A stretch of 30,345 nucleotides of DNA from JBJXHG01 sp046160865. GTDB lineage: Bacteria; Planctomycetota; UBA1135; GCA-002686595. The position numbers were made by a program, and so were the translations under genes. Location: contig JBJXHG010000027.1 in NCBI GenBank assembly GCA_046160865.1, positions 1-30,345 of the forward strand, given 5' to 3'. The notes under the pieces were generated by a model. The model saw only the letters and a program-made list of their open reading frames with translations, was not told the DNA's origin and searched no databases. This document shows, piece after piece, positions 1 to 8,650 of the stretch; positions within the stretch are counted from its first letter, which is position 1, and each line of letters begins with the position of its first letter.

Positions 1-1800
1 CGCCATTTCAAGCGCGTGACGGACAGTGCGCTCGTCCCGCCCGCGAAAGCGCGCACCGGCCGGCGGATCGCGATCGCGGCGGCGGCCATCGTCGCGGTCG
101 GGGTCACGATCTGGCTCGGCTGGCGCGCCACGCATCCGCTGCCTGCGAGTGCACCTGCCGCGACCGCGCGCCGAGCGCTCGCCGTGCTGCCGTTCACGGA
201 CCTCGGTGGCTCGGCAGAAGACGCCACGTTTTCCGCGGGACTGCACAGCGACGTCCTGACGCGCCTCGCGAAGATCGGCTCACTCAAGGTGATCGCGCGG
301 ACTTCGGTGCTCGAGTACGCCGAAACGAAGAAGCCGCTCCGGGTGATCGGCGAGGAGCTCGGTGTGAACTCGATCCTCTCGGGCGAAGTGCAACGCGCAG
401 GCAACGCGCTGCGGCTCAACCTCACGCTGCACGACGCCCAGAGCGACGGAAGCATTTGGGCGGAGAGCTACAACCGCGAGCTCACGAGCAAGGACATCTT
501 CGCCGTGCAGAGCGAGATCGCCGAGGCGGTCGCGCGCGCGCTGCAAGCGCAGCTCTCGCCCGCCGAGAAGATAGAGCTGCGCGGCGTTCCGACGACGAAC
601 GACAAGGCGTACGACGCGTACCTGACGGGACTCGCCCTGGTGGACAAGGACGCGCGCGCCGCACTGCGCCAGAGCGTCACGGCTCTCGAATCGGCGGTGG
701 CGCTCGACCCGCGCTTCGCGCTCGCGTGGGCGAGCCTCTCGCAGACCCGCGGGAAGATCTACTGGCTCTACGAGCCGACGAACGCGGCGATGCTCGCGTC
801 GGCGTTCGAAGCGGCGCGGCGCGCGATCGAGCTCGAGCCGGAGCTCCCCGAGGCCCACTTGGCCCTCGGCCGATACCACTACGTCAGCCGCGACTACGAG
901 GGCGCGCAGCGCGAGTACGACATCGCCGAGCGCGGTCTACCCGGTTCGCTGGAGCTCCTGCGCGCCCGCGCGACCCTGTACCGACGCATCGGGAAATGGG
1001 ACGACAGCGCACGCGACTTCGCGCGTGCCGTCGAGCTCTCGCCGCGCGAGGACAGTCTGCACTTCGATCTGGCGCTCACGCTGCTCTCGCTCGGACACTA
1101 CGACGAGGCCCTCCGCCACTTCGAGCTCGCACACGCGCTTTCCGGAGACGCCAAAGGCGACTTCTTCTACGCCGTCTGCGCGGTGAATCGCGACGGGCGC
1201 GTCGATCCGGAACTGCTCGCACGCGTCGCACCGGACGCAGGCCGAGGCACGCCGGAGCAATTCGTCCTGCGCTGGCGCCTACGAATCCTGTCGCGCGATC
1301 TCGCCCTCGCGCGCTCCGAGCTCGATTCGATTCCGGAGCTGCTCTCCAGCCAGTGGTACGACTACCCGCGCGCGCTGCTCTTCGCGATCACCGACGAGCT
1401 TGCGGGCGATAGCGCCAAGGCACGTTCCGAATACGAGGCCGCGCGCGACATGGCCTTGTCGCGGATCCAGGCCTTCCCGGAGAACGCGAGGCCGCACGCG
1501 CCGCTCGCGCTGGCGCTCGCCGGCCTCGGCCAGCGCGACGAGGCATTGCGCGAGGCGCGACGCGCGACCGAGATGCTGCCCGTCGAGCGCGACACGGTCG
1601 TCGGCGGCGCACTGTTGCTCGACCGGTTCTACACGGAGCTACGTGTCGGCGCGCTCGACGAGGCCGTCAGCACGCTCGAGGAGTATCTCTCGCGCCCAGC
1701 CTACTTCGCGCTGCGCGCGCTGATCCTCGATCCGCGCCTCGATGCGTTGAAAGGCCATGCTGGATTCGAAGCCCTGCGCAAGCGTAAGGACGCGCGCTGA
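1..1800 (+). CDS. TolB-like/TPR protein, 5'-truncated (probable C-terminal part of a kinase-TPR protein)
   Basis: The frame is open from base 1 (RHFKRV precedes the GTG at 16), so the gene probably begins outside the window. A transmembrane helix (about residues 21-36 counted from the GTG) is followed by a TolB/FlgO-like domain (about 53-190; ALAVLPFTDLGG and then GLHSDVLTRLAKI). A long TPR array (about 200-590) fills the rest, with recurrent A-x2-LDP / AIELEPELPEAHLALG helices. In Planctomycetota and Acidobacteriota this arrangement usually forms the extracytoplasmic half of a Ser/Thr kinase; in other groups a winged-helix domain takes the kinase position. The N-terminal domain cannot be seen, so neither can be asserted. 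The likely role is signal sensing or protein-protein interaction. A hairpin at 1815-1836 follows the stop. Confidence 0.85.
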   Translation, partial: RHFKRVTDSALVPPAKARTGRRIAIAAAAIVAVGVTIWLGWRATHPLPASAPAATARRALAVLPFTDLGGSAEDATFSAGLHSDVLTRLAKIGSLKVIARTSVLEYAETKKPLRVIGEELGVNSILSGEVQRAGNALRLNLTLHDAQSDGSIWAESYNRELTSKDIFAVQSEIAEAVARALQAQLSPAEKIELRGVPTTNDKAYDAYLTGLALVDKDARAALRQSVTALESAVALDPRFALAWASLSQTRGKIYWLYEPTNAAMLASAFEAARRAIELEPELPEAHLALGRYHYVSRDYEGAQREYDIAERGLPGSLELLRARATLYRRIGKWDDSARDFARAVELSPREDSLHFDLALTLLSLGHYDEALRHFELAHALSGDAKGDFFYAVCAVNRDGRVDPELLARVAPDAGRGTPEQFVLRWRLRILSRDLALARSELDSIPELLSSQWYDYPRALLFAITDELAGDSAKARSEYEAARDMALSRIQAFPENARPHAPLALALAGLGQRDEALREARRATEMLPVERDTVVGGALLLDRFYTELRVGALDEAVSTLEEYLSRPAYFALRALILDPRLDALKGHAGFEALRKRKDAR

Positions 1801-1814
1801 CTCGCGAGGCAGGC

Positions 1815-1836
1815 ACGAACACACTCTCGTGTTCGT
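1815..1836. terminator. hairpin between convergent genes
   Basis: Perfect 8-bp inverted repeat ACGAACAC / GTGTTCGT with a 6-nt loop, lying between the stop of the TPR gene (1800) and the stop of the reverse-strand lipoprotein (1876). It could serve either strand. There is no clear T-run. Confidence 0.5.
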
Positions 1837-1875
1837 CGCCGCGTTGCTCGAACTCACAAGGTTCGGCGACGGCGA

Positions 1876-2658
1876 TCAGTCGACCTTCAGCTCGAAGCGT
1901 GAGACCGAGAAACCCGCGCGCGTGAGGGCCGCCATCACGTTCGCCTCGAGCGCGTCGCACGGTTCCTTGAGCCACAGCGTCGCCGTTCCGGCGTCTTGGT
2001 ACACGTGGACCGCGACGACTTTGGCGACGCCGGCGAGCGCGTCCGCGACCGTCCGCGTCTCGACGGCGCCGTGCATCCCGGAAACCGCGACCACGTACGT
2101 CGCGCCCAGCTTTGGCCAGGACTTCGTCTCGAAGCCCTCGGCAGCGACTCCTCGCTTCTTCAGGCTCAACGAGAGAATCTCCCGCTCAGCGGCGGCCTCT
2201 CCGCTCACGACGACGGTTGCCCGACCGAGGCTGTCGACCGCGACTTTGTCCGCGTCCTTCATATCCTCGCGGAAGCCGTTCTCGAGGCTCGCGCGGACGT
2301 AGGGCTCGAACTCGTTCACGCGGAAGATGAGCGCCGTCCGCTTGGGCGCCTCGCCGACCGTGAAGCTGACGACCTCGAAGCCGGCGTCCTTCATCACATT
2401 GCTGGCTTCCAGCTCGGTGAGGACGGCGTTGTCCTTCGTGGTGACCGTCGCCACCTTGCAGTCGAACTCGACCATCGAGACGACGTCGATCTCTTCGAAG
2501 GCCGCACGGACCTTCGCATTTGCGCTTCACCCTGCGCCGGCGACACCGACGAGATAGACCTTGTCGCTGCGTTTGGACTGGCCCGCAACCGTGGTGCAGC
2601 TCGTCGCGACTGCGGTGAGAGCCAGGACGGCGGTGCCGAACGTGATGGAGTTCTTCAT
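1876..2658 (-). CDS. degenerate HMA-repeat lipoprotein with an in-frame TGA (candidate selenoprotein or nonsense pseudogene)
   Basis: The longest stop-free ORF is only 199 aa (from 2475). The same frame continues upstream through a single TGA (2527-2529) to an ATG at 2658 that encodes a clear lipoprotein signal (MKNSITFGTAVLALTAVATSC). Read through, the product is 260 aa. It has three tandem ferredoxin-like units resembling heavy-metal-associated domains (starting near KVYLVGV, TALIFRV and ATYVVAV; each ends with a beta strand such as AGFEVVSF or AGFSVSRF). None has the CxxC metal motif. The TGA falls exactly in the loop between strand 1 and helix 1 of the first unit, where the metal-binding cysteines of HMA domains sit. 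Codon use is alike on both sides of the TGA. An 8-bp stem-loop starts 10 nt after it. Selenocysteine, a nonsense mutation and a sequence error all remain possible. The family function is unknown. Confidence 0.6.
2496..2516 (-). promoter_or_regulatory. possible bacterial SECIS-like hairpin after in-frame TGA
   Basis: On the reverse strand, CGAAGGTC-CGTGC-GGCCTTCG forms an 8-bp stem (one G-T pair) with a 5-nt loop whose second base is G. Eighteen nucleotides separate the TGA from the loop. Known bSECIS elements have a small apical loop with an early G roughly 16-37 nt after UGA, and this matches. GC-rich DNA makes hairpins by chance, so the evidence is suggestive only. Confidence 0.35.
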
Positions 2659-2668
2659 GGACTTCCTC

Positions 2669-2706
2669 GAGTCTCGCGTCATCGGATGCTGAAGAGTCTC
2701 GCGTCA
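2669..2706. repeat. 13-bp direct repeat upstream of the HMA-like lipoprotein
   Basis: GAGTCTCGCGTCA occurs at 2669-2681 and again at 2694-2706, a period of 25 bp, directly upstream of the ATG at 2658. It lies where the leader or promoter of that gene should be, so it may be a regulator site. A chance tandem duplication is also possible. The rest of 2707-2821 holds no gene that I can see. Confidence 0.5.
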
Positions 2707-2821
2707 ACGGAGGCCGAGCCCCTGACGAGAGTCGTGTTTTCGAATTCTCCCGATGCGACTGCGATGACGTCAGTGCATCGGATCAGTAGCTCGTCGGCTC
2801 GCCTGCTCCTGAACATGCGCG

Positions 2822-3880
2822 TCAGCGTTTCTTCGTCGCGAGCTCCTTGTGGTGGACGTCGAGCAAGAGCGTGCGCTCACTGCCCGCGAGGGACCAGACG
2901 CGACTGCGCAATGTCCCGTCGCTCTCCAAGTCGAAGCGCACGACATGGGGAACGACCTCGTCACCCTCGTAGCCTTTCAGATCGAGTTGCACTGCGCCGC
3001 CGTCGAGCACAGTCACGTCGCCCTCGTGCACGCCACCCCGGTTCGACAGCGCGAGGCAGCGCAGCTTGTCCATGCCGGTGTGGTGGTAGAGGTATGCGTC
3101 GAGCAGATGCGTGGGCTCGCGTTCCTTGGTCGGCGCAATCACGCGCACGTAGATCCCGTCGGCGTACGGGACATATTCGAAGGTCGTCTGAAAGTGCAGT
3201 GAATCTCCGCTCGCCCGGTCGCCCTTGCTCTCCCACATGCGGCCGAAGAGCGATCCGAAAACCTTCGGGTGCGCCGAAGGTTCCGGCGTCTTTTCAGTGG
3301 TGGTCGCACGCGGAGCGGGAGGCCCGTCGGAGCGGAAGTGATCCCACCCGTTCACCGGTTCGAGGCCGGCAGGACCCGTCTCCTCCAACAAGATGTCGTG
3401 GTACTTGTCGGGGCCGTCGAAGGTCCAACGCAGACCCATCTTGCGGCGACCGCTGGTCTGGTAGAGGTCGAAGACACCGTCCGCGGTCTCCCCGTCGAAC
3501 TGGATCGTGCCTTCGCTCACGCCTCGATCGTATGGGCTCAGTCCCAGCGTGCAGACCTGCTTGCGACCCGGGTGCCAGTAGAAGACCTGCAACCCGCGCC
3601 ACGGCTCGGGGATCAAGTCCGAGCTCGACCCATCGGTCATCACGCGCGTCGAGTGCTTGCTCGGACCCCAGTGCCAGGTGTCGTACGTGCTCGTCCCGGC
3701 TAGAGCGGTCATCTTCCACTCGCGGCCGACCATGCGCGCAAAACTCGCCATGGGGTCGGCGGCGTCGGCGCGCGTGGGCTCGTGCACCGGCTTGGCGTCC
3801 GGCGTCTCGCTCTGCGCAGCAGTGCAGGCGAACAGCGCGGCGATCAGGGACAGCGCGGTTGATGTGGGATAGAGACGCAT
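2822..3880 (-). CDS. secreted protein or lipoprotein of unknown family
   Basis: 352 aa when started at the ATG ending at 3880; the open frame extends further upstream but with unlikely composition. This start gives a good signal sequence (MRLYPTSTALSLIAALFAC) with a possible lipobox at Cys19 and a GAGGA about 13 nt ahead. The mature part begins with a polar linker (AAQSETPDAKPVHEPTRADAADP). Two related beta-rich halves follow, each starting with a G(R)xW motif (MVGREWKMTA near residue 48 and LFGRMWESKG near 203) and rich in Trp, Tyr and charged strands, as in lipocalin-like barrels. It could bind a small ligand or glycan outside the cytoplasm. I do not recognise the family. It is divergent from the PIG-L gene. 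Confidence 0.75.
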   Translation of the reverse strand: MRLYPTSTALSLIAALFACTAAQSETPDAKPVHEPTRADAADPMASFARMVGREWKMTALAGTSTYDTWHWGPSKHSTRVMTDGSSSDLIPEPWRGLQVFYWHPGRKQVCTLGLSPYDRGVSEGTIQFDGETADGVFDLYQTSGRRKMGLRWTFDGPDKYHDILLEETGPAGLEPVNGWDHFRSDGPPAPRATTTEKTPEPSAHPKVFGSLFGRMWESKGDRASGDSLHFQTTFEYVPYADGIYVRVIAPTKEREPTHLLDAYLYHHTGMDKLRCLALSNRGGVHEGDVTVLDGGAVQLDLKGYEGDEVVPHVVRFDLESDGTLRSRVWSLAGSERTLLLDVHHKELATKKR

Positions 3881-4160
3881 GGTTCGGTGAAGTTCCTCGG
3901 CGTGTGGACGGTCGAGGAACGCGGCCAGCCGCACGTTGTGGGTCACGAGCGTCGAAGTCGACGCGTCGCCGGGTGCGGCCCGAACATGTATCGCATGCTG
4001 CGCCCGGGCCGCGAGGTCACTGGTGTGTAACTCGCGGCCGCGCCGCCCACCGATGCACGCGCTCGCGAGCGGCTCGCATAGGATGGGTGGTTCGATTCGT
4101 GCGCCGAGGACTGCGATCGTGCGATCTGGTTGCGCAGCTGGTCGAGACCGCCTGAAACAC
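3881..4160. other. 280-bp divergent intergenic region
   Basis: Lies between the reverse-strand secreted protein (start 3880) and the forward PIG-L gene (start 4161), so both promoters should be here. I found no convincing promoter hexamers, RNA gene or small ORF. Open frames across it are Arg/Ala/Ser-rich extensions of the flanking genes. Confidence 0.5.
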
Positions 4161-6725
4161 ATGCGTCAGCCGTCGCACATGCAATTCCCGACGTTCGTCG
4201 TCCGCTTGGCCTGTTTCGTTCCCGTCGCGCTCGCGCTCGGCGTCCATGCCATCGCGCAGCGACCGCCCGCTCAGCTCGACAGCGCCGCGATCCTGCATCG
4301 CATGCACGAGCTCGAGGTGCTCGGCAGCGTGCTCTACATCGCGGCGCATCCGGACGACGAGAACACGCGCTTGATCAGCTATCTCGCGAATGGAAGGCAG
4401 GTTCGCACGGCGTACTTGAGCCTCACGCGCGGCGACGGCGGTCAGAACTTGATCGGGCCCGAGCTCGGCGATGCTCTCGGCCTCTTGCGCACGCAGGAGC
4501 TCTTGGAAGCGCGGCGCATCGACGGCGGCGAGCAGTACTTCACGCGCGCGATCGACTTCGGCTACAGCAAGAGTTCCGAGGAGACGTTCGCGAAGTGGGG
4601 CAAGGCGGAGGTTCTCGGCGATGTCGTGCGCGTGATCCGTCACTTCCGGCCCGACGTGATCATCACGCGCTTCGACACCGACGGCACCGGGGGGCACGGT
4701 CATCACACGGCCTCGGCACTGCTCGCTCACGAAGCCTTCGACCTGGCCGCGGATCCGCGCGCGTACCCGGAGCAAGTGGCGCAAGGATTCGAGCCTTGGC
4801 AGACGCGGCGTCTCTACTTCAACGGCAGCACGTGGTGGCGTTCCGATCTCGCCACGATCGCCAAGGCGGACACGGAGCATTGGCTCACCGTCGACGTCGG
4901 CGGTTTCGATCCGCTGCTCGGGCAGAGCTACACGGAGCTCGCGGGACGCAGCCGCAGTCAGCACAAGAGCCAGGGTTTCGGCGCCGCCGAAACGCGCGGC
5001 GAGACACTGGAATACCTGCGCCTATCGAAGGGCGCGAAGCTCGCGCGTCCGGACTTGTTCGACGGCATCGAGACGACTTGGAAGCGTGTGCGCGGTGGCG
5101 ACGCCATCCTCGCGCGCATCCGTGCGATCACGTTGGCGTACGAGCCGGAGGCGCCCGAGCGGAGCTTGCCCGCGCTGTCGGAGCTCGTGCGCGCGCTCGA
5201 CGCGCTCGCGAGCGCGGAGCATCCCGAGCGCGCGCTCGCGGCAACGAAAGCCGAGGCTGCGCGACGTCTGATCCTGCAAGTGTGCGGTACCGTCGTCGAG
5301 GCCACCGCGGACAGCCCGCGCGCCGCGGCCGGAGACGCGTTGAAAGTGTCGCTCTCCGCGCTCGCGCGACGTCCCTCGAGCGGCCTCGAGGTCGCCGATT
5401 TCCGCGCGCCGGGCGGCGCCGTCATCGAGGCGCGCGGGGCGTTGTCGTCGAGTCGGGCGTTCTCCGTGGAGTTCGATCACGCGATCGACGGCGAGCACAC
5501 GATCGACGAACCGTACTGGCTGAGCGCTCCGCACGACGGCCTCTTCCATCCGCGCGCGGGCGAGTACTTCGGCTTCGAGCCCAAGTCGCGCGCGTCGTCC
5601 GTGTTCTCCGGCACGCTGAAACTCGCCGACGGACTCGAGCTGCGCGTCGAGCGCGAACTGATGCACAAGTGGGTCGACCGCGTCGCCGGAGAACGCACGC
5701 GACCGGTCGTAGTCACGCCGGTCGCATCGATCGAGGTCGGCGACCCCGTCGCCATCGTCCGGTCGGAGCGCGCGAGCGTGTCCGTCGTGATCGAAGCGCT
5801 GCGCGACACCGGGAACGGCGAGCTGCGTGCCACGTTGCCCGCCGGTTGGTCGCTCGAGACGCCGATCCCGCCGATCGAAGGATTGAAGCGCGGCGAGCGC
5901 CGCAGCGTGCGCATCGACGTGCGACGTGAGCACGGCGCGCAGGCCGGCCAGCTGCGCGTCGCCTTCGTGGGACCGGAAGGCAGCGCGGACCGCACGCTGC
6001 ACGTCATCGACTATCCGCACATCTTGCCGCAGACGTGGTACACGCCGGCGGAGATCACCCTCTTGCCGCTGGATGTGAAGGTCGACGTGCATACGGTCGG
6101 ATACGTCGACGGGGCCGGCGACGACGTGCCCAGCGCGTTGCGGCGATTGGGTGTCGCGGTCGAGCGCATCGATCCCTCGAGCGCGACGGATGCCGAGCTC
6201 GATGCGTGCGACGCGATCGTCACGGGGATCCGCGCGTACAACACCGTTCCGGCACTCGCGCACTTCCACGCGCGGCTGCTCGCGTACGTCGAGCGCGGCG
6301 GCACGCTGCTCGTGCAGTACAACACGAACGGCAACGACCTCGTGTTGAAGGCACGCGACATCGGTCCGCGTCCGTTCGCGCTGACGCGCGAGCGCGTGAC
6401 CGTGGAGGAAGCGCCGCCGACCTTCTTGGCGCCCGAGCATCCATTGATGAATGTCCCCAACGCCATCACGGCCGAGGATTTCGCCGGTTGGGTACAGGAG
6501 CGCGGTCTCTACTTCGCGGGCGAGCTCGACGGCGCCTACACGTCTTTGATCGCATGGAGCGATCCGGGAGAGAAGCTCGTGAGCGGCGCGTGGATCGCGT
6601 GCGATCACGGAGAGGGACGCTTCATCTACACCGGCCTGAGCCTCTTCCGACAGCTTCCCGCGGGGGTGCCGGGCGCGTACCGGCTGCTCGCGAACCTGCT
6701 CCAGCGTCGGACGCGACGCGCATGA
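4161..6725 (+). CDS. secreted PIG-L/LmbE-family deacetylase with C-terminal beta-sandwich and amidotransferase-like domains
   Basis: 854 aa from ATG 4161 (an ATG at 4179 is also possible). Residues 10-32 form a signal peptide ending near VHAIAQ. The catalytic domain starts near 52 with strand VLYIAAHPDDE (62-67; zinc ligands H63 and D66, general base D65 by family analogy) and has the second metal motif GGHGHHTA (177-184). PIG-L enzymes remove N-acetyl groups from GlcNAc-like sugars or related amides. This is the long form. A middle beta region precedes a NEW3-like sandwich (about residues 530-620, with GELRATLPAGWSLETP) and a C-terminal ThuA/glutamine-amidotransferase-like Rossmann domain (near 640-850, VTGIRAYNTVPALAHF, YVERGGTLLVQYNTNG). 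It overlaps the symporter gene by ATGA, suggesting that sugar deacetylation outside the cell is coupled to uptake. The exact substrate is unknown. Confidence 0.88.
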   Translation: MRQPSHMQFPTFVVRLACFVPVALALGVHAIAQRPPAQLDSAAILHRMHELEVLGSVLYIAAHPDDENTRLISYLANGRQVRTAYLSLTRGDGGQNLIGPELGDALGLLRTQELLEARRIDGGEQYFTRAIDFGYSKSSEETFAKWGKAEVLGDVVRVIRHFRPDVIITRFDTDGTGGHGHHTASALLAHEAFDLAADPRAYPEQVAQGFEPWQTRRLYFNGSTWWRSDLATIAKADTEHWLTVDVGGFDPLLGQSYTELAGRSRSQHKSQGFGAAETRGETLEYLRLSKGAKLARPDLFDGIETTWKRVRGGDAILARIRAITLAYEPEAPERSLPALSELVRALDALASAEHPERALAATKAEAARRLILQVCGTVVEATADSPRAAAGDALKVSLSALARRPSSGLEVADFRAPGGAVIEARGALSSSRAFSVEFDHAIDGEHTIDEPYWLSAPHDGLFHPRAGEYFGFEPKSRASSVFSGTLKLADGLELRVERELMHKWVDRVAGERTRPVVVTPVASIEVGDPVAIVRSERASVSVVIEALRDTGNGELRATLPAGWSLETPIPPIEGLKRGERRSVRIDVRREHGAQAGQLRVAFVGPEGSADRTLHVIDYPHILPQTWYTPAEITLLPLDVKVDVHTVGYVDGAGDDVPSALRRLGVAVERIDPSSATDAELDACDAIVTGIRAYNTVPALAHFHARLLAYVERGGTLLVQYNTNGNDLVLKARDIGPRPFALTRERVTVEEAPPTFLAPEHPLMNVPNAITAEDFAGWVQERGLYFAGELDGAYTSLIAWSDPGEKLVSGAWIACDHGEGRFIYTGLSLFRQLPAGVPGAYRLLANLLQRRTRRA

Positions 6726-8404
6726 GCGCGCTCGACTGGATCGTGCTGCTCGGCACGCTCGGCTTCATCGTCGCCTACGGCGTTTGGAAGACACGTCTCG
6801 CGAACACGACCGAGAACTACCTGCGCGGCGGCGCCGACGACCGTTGGTGGACCGTCGGATTGAGCGTGATGGCGACACAAGCCAGCGCGATCACGTTCCT
6901 CAGCACGCCGGGCCAGGGCTATCTCGAAGGGCTCGGATTCGTGCAGTTCTACTTCGGGCTGCCGCTCGCGATGCTCGTCATCGGGCACGTGTTCATTCCG
7001 CTCTACTTCAAGTGGAAGGTGTTCACCGCGTACGAGTTCATCGGCCGACGCTTCGACGAACGGACGCGCCTCCTGACGGCCGGTCTGTTCCTGCTCCAGC
7101 GCGGCATGGCTGCCGGCATCACGATCTACGCGCCGAGCATCATCCTCTCGAAGGTGTTGCACTGGCAGCTGTCGTGGACGTGTCTGTTCATCGGTGCGCT
7201 GGTGATCCTGTACACGACGACCGGCGGAGCGCGCGCGGTCGGTGTCACGCACAAGCATCAGATGGCGGTGATGATCCTCGGGATCTTCACGGCGTTCGCG
7301 CTGATCGTGCACTCCCTGAGCGGCGTGGTGTCGTTCGGCGAGAGCCTCGCGCTGGCCGACGCGCTGGGGAAGTTGGACGTCGTGGACCTGTCCTTCGATC
7401 CCGCGAACAAGTACACGCTGTGGAGCGGCGTGATCGGCGGCTTTTTCTTGCAACTGGCTTACTTCGGCACGGATCAGAGCCAAGTGCAGCGCTACTTGAG
7501 CGGTCAGTCGGCGCAACAAGCGCGCTTGGGCCTGTGGATGAACGGCGTGCTCAAGATCCCGATGCAGTTCTTCATCCTGCTGACGGGCGTCCTCGTCTTC
7601 GTCTTCTATCTGTTCCATCCCACGCCGCTGCACTGGAACGAGACGAGCCTCGTCGCGGCGCGCGCGGCGGACTCGACGCCGATCACGCGCGAGCTCGAGC
7701 GCGAGCACGCGGATGCGATGCAACGACGCGAGCAATCGGCCGCGCGCTGGGTCGAAGCTCGGCGCGCGTCGGACGCCGTGGCGGCCGACGCCGCGCTCTC
7801 CGAGATGAAGTCGCTCGAGACGCACGACAGCGCGCTCCAGCAACGATTCCGGTCGCGCTTGATCGAAGTGCTGCCCGAAGCCGAGCCCAACGACAAGGAC
7901 TACATCTTCGTCTCGTTCATCCTCGATCACTTGCCGATCGGTGTCATCGGCCTGTTGCTCGCGATGATCTTCTGCGCGGGCATGAGCAGCACGAGCGCCG
8001 AGCTGTCCGCGCTGGCGACGACGTGGACGATCGACGTCGCGCGGCGAGAGCGCAGCGATCGCGCGCAGGTTCGCGCGACACAGGTGGCCACCGTGGTCTT
8101 CGGCCTGCTCGCGCTCGGCTTCGCGGCGCTCTTCTCCCTGTTCGAGAACTTGATCCAAGCCGTCAACATCCTCGGATCGCTCTTCTACGGCACGATTCTC
8201 GGCATCTTCCTCGTCGCGTTCTTCGTGCGGCACGTGCGCGCGAGAGCGGTCTTCTTCGCGGCGCTCGCCGCACAGACAGCGATCCTCGCCATCCACTTCA
8301 CGCGGATCGAGGTCGCGTTCCTCTGGTACAACCTGATCGCGCCCGCGATCGTGGTGGTGGTCGCGATCGCGATCGAGGCCTGCAGTCCACGGAAACATGC
8401 GTAG
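6722..8404 (+). CDS. sodium:solute symporter (SSS family)
   Basis: 560 aa; its ATG overlaps the TGA of the deacetylase gene (ATGA), indicating translational coupling. About 13 transmembrane helices are visible. Family landmarks include NYLRGGADDRWWTVGLSVMATQASAITFL near the N-terminus (residues 32-60) and the SSS signature stretch FGTDQSQVQRYLSGQSAQQA (248-267). The substrate is probably a sugar or sugar-like product, by context. An unusual hydrophilic stretch (about 312-392) rich in Glu, Arg and Ala, likely coiled coil, separates two membrane helices in place of a short loop. Related transporters in Planctomycetota and Bacteroidota sometimes carry such an insertion. A 7-bp stem (8405-8411 / 8435-8441) follows the stop. 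Confidence 0.92.
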   Translation: MSALDWIVLLGTLGFIVAYGVWKTRLANTTENYLRGGADDRWWTVGLSVMATQASAITFLSTPGQGYLEGLGFVQFYFGLPLAMLVIGHVFIPLYFKWKVFTAYEFIGRRFDERTRLLTAGLFLLQRGMAAGITIYAPSIILSKVLHWQLSWTCLFIGALVILYTTTGGARAVGVTHKHQMAVMILGIFTAFALIVHSLSGVVSFGESLALADALGKLDVVDLSFDPANKYTLWSGVIGGFFLQLAYFGTDQSQVQRYLSGQSAQQARLGLWMNGVLKIPMQFFILLTGVLVFVFYLFHPTPLHWNETSLVAARAADSTPITRELEREHADAMQRREQSAARWVEARRASDAVAADAALSEMKSLETHDSALQQRFRSRLIEVLPEAEPNDKDYIFVSFILDHLPIGVIGLLLAMIFCAGMSSTSAELSALATTWTIDVARRERSDRAQVRATQVATVVFGLLALGFAALFSLFENLIQAVNILGSLFYGTILGIFLVAFFVRHVRARAVFFAALAAQTAILAIHFTRIEVAFLWYNLIAPAIVVVVAIAIEACSPRKHA

Positions 8405-8471
8405 CTGCCGGTGCATCACGCGACGGCCCTGACGCCGGCAGTTGCGCCCTTCCAGCGGTGAGCGCTGCGGG

Positions 8472-8638
8472 CTAGCAGTCCGCGGTGAAAGTGCTTCGAG
8501 CCCGAAAGTGGCCCGTTCGCGTCAGAACAAGAAGCGAGACCGCAGGCGAATCGTCGAGATTCGCCGAGGATCGAGCGACGCCGGGCTGGCGCGAACGGGC
8601 CGCTTTCGGGCTGAATGACTTTCACCACGGGCTGCTAG
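8472..8638. repeat. 167-bp palindromic repeat element, copy 1
   Basis: Bounded by CTAGCAG (8472) and CTGCTAG (8638). The outer ~48 bases on each side are imperfect inverted repeats (for example GCCCGAAAG with CTTTCGGGC, and GGCCCGTTCGCG with CGCGAACGGGCC). An inner hairpin, GGCGAATC-GTCGA-GATTCGCC, sits near the centre. A second, diverged copy in opposite orientation lies at 30198-30345. It contains no ORF. Size, terminal inverted repeats and dispersal fit a MITE-like or REP-like element. It ends 12 nt before the DUF2911 start, so that gene's leader or promoter runs through it. Confidence 0.85.
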
Positions 8639-8650
8639 ACTGCGCGCATC

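Noticed and set aside
1996..4155. Long forward ORF of 719 codons opposite the lipoprotein and secreted-protein genes
   Set aside because: Arg/Ser/Ala-rich translation without domains; both reverse-strand genes show signal peptides and natural composition. It is a shadow frame of GC-rich coding DNA.
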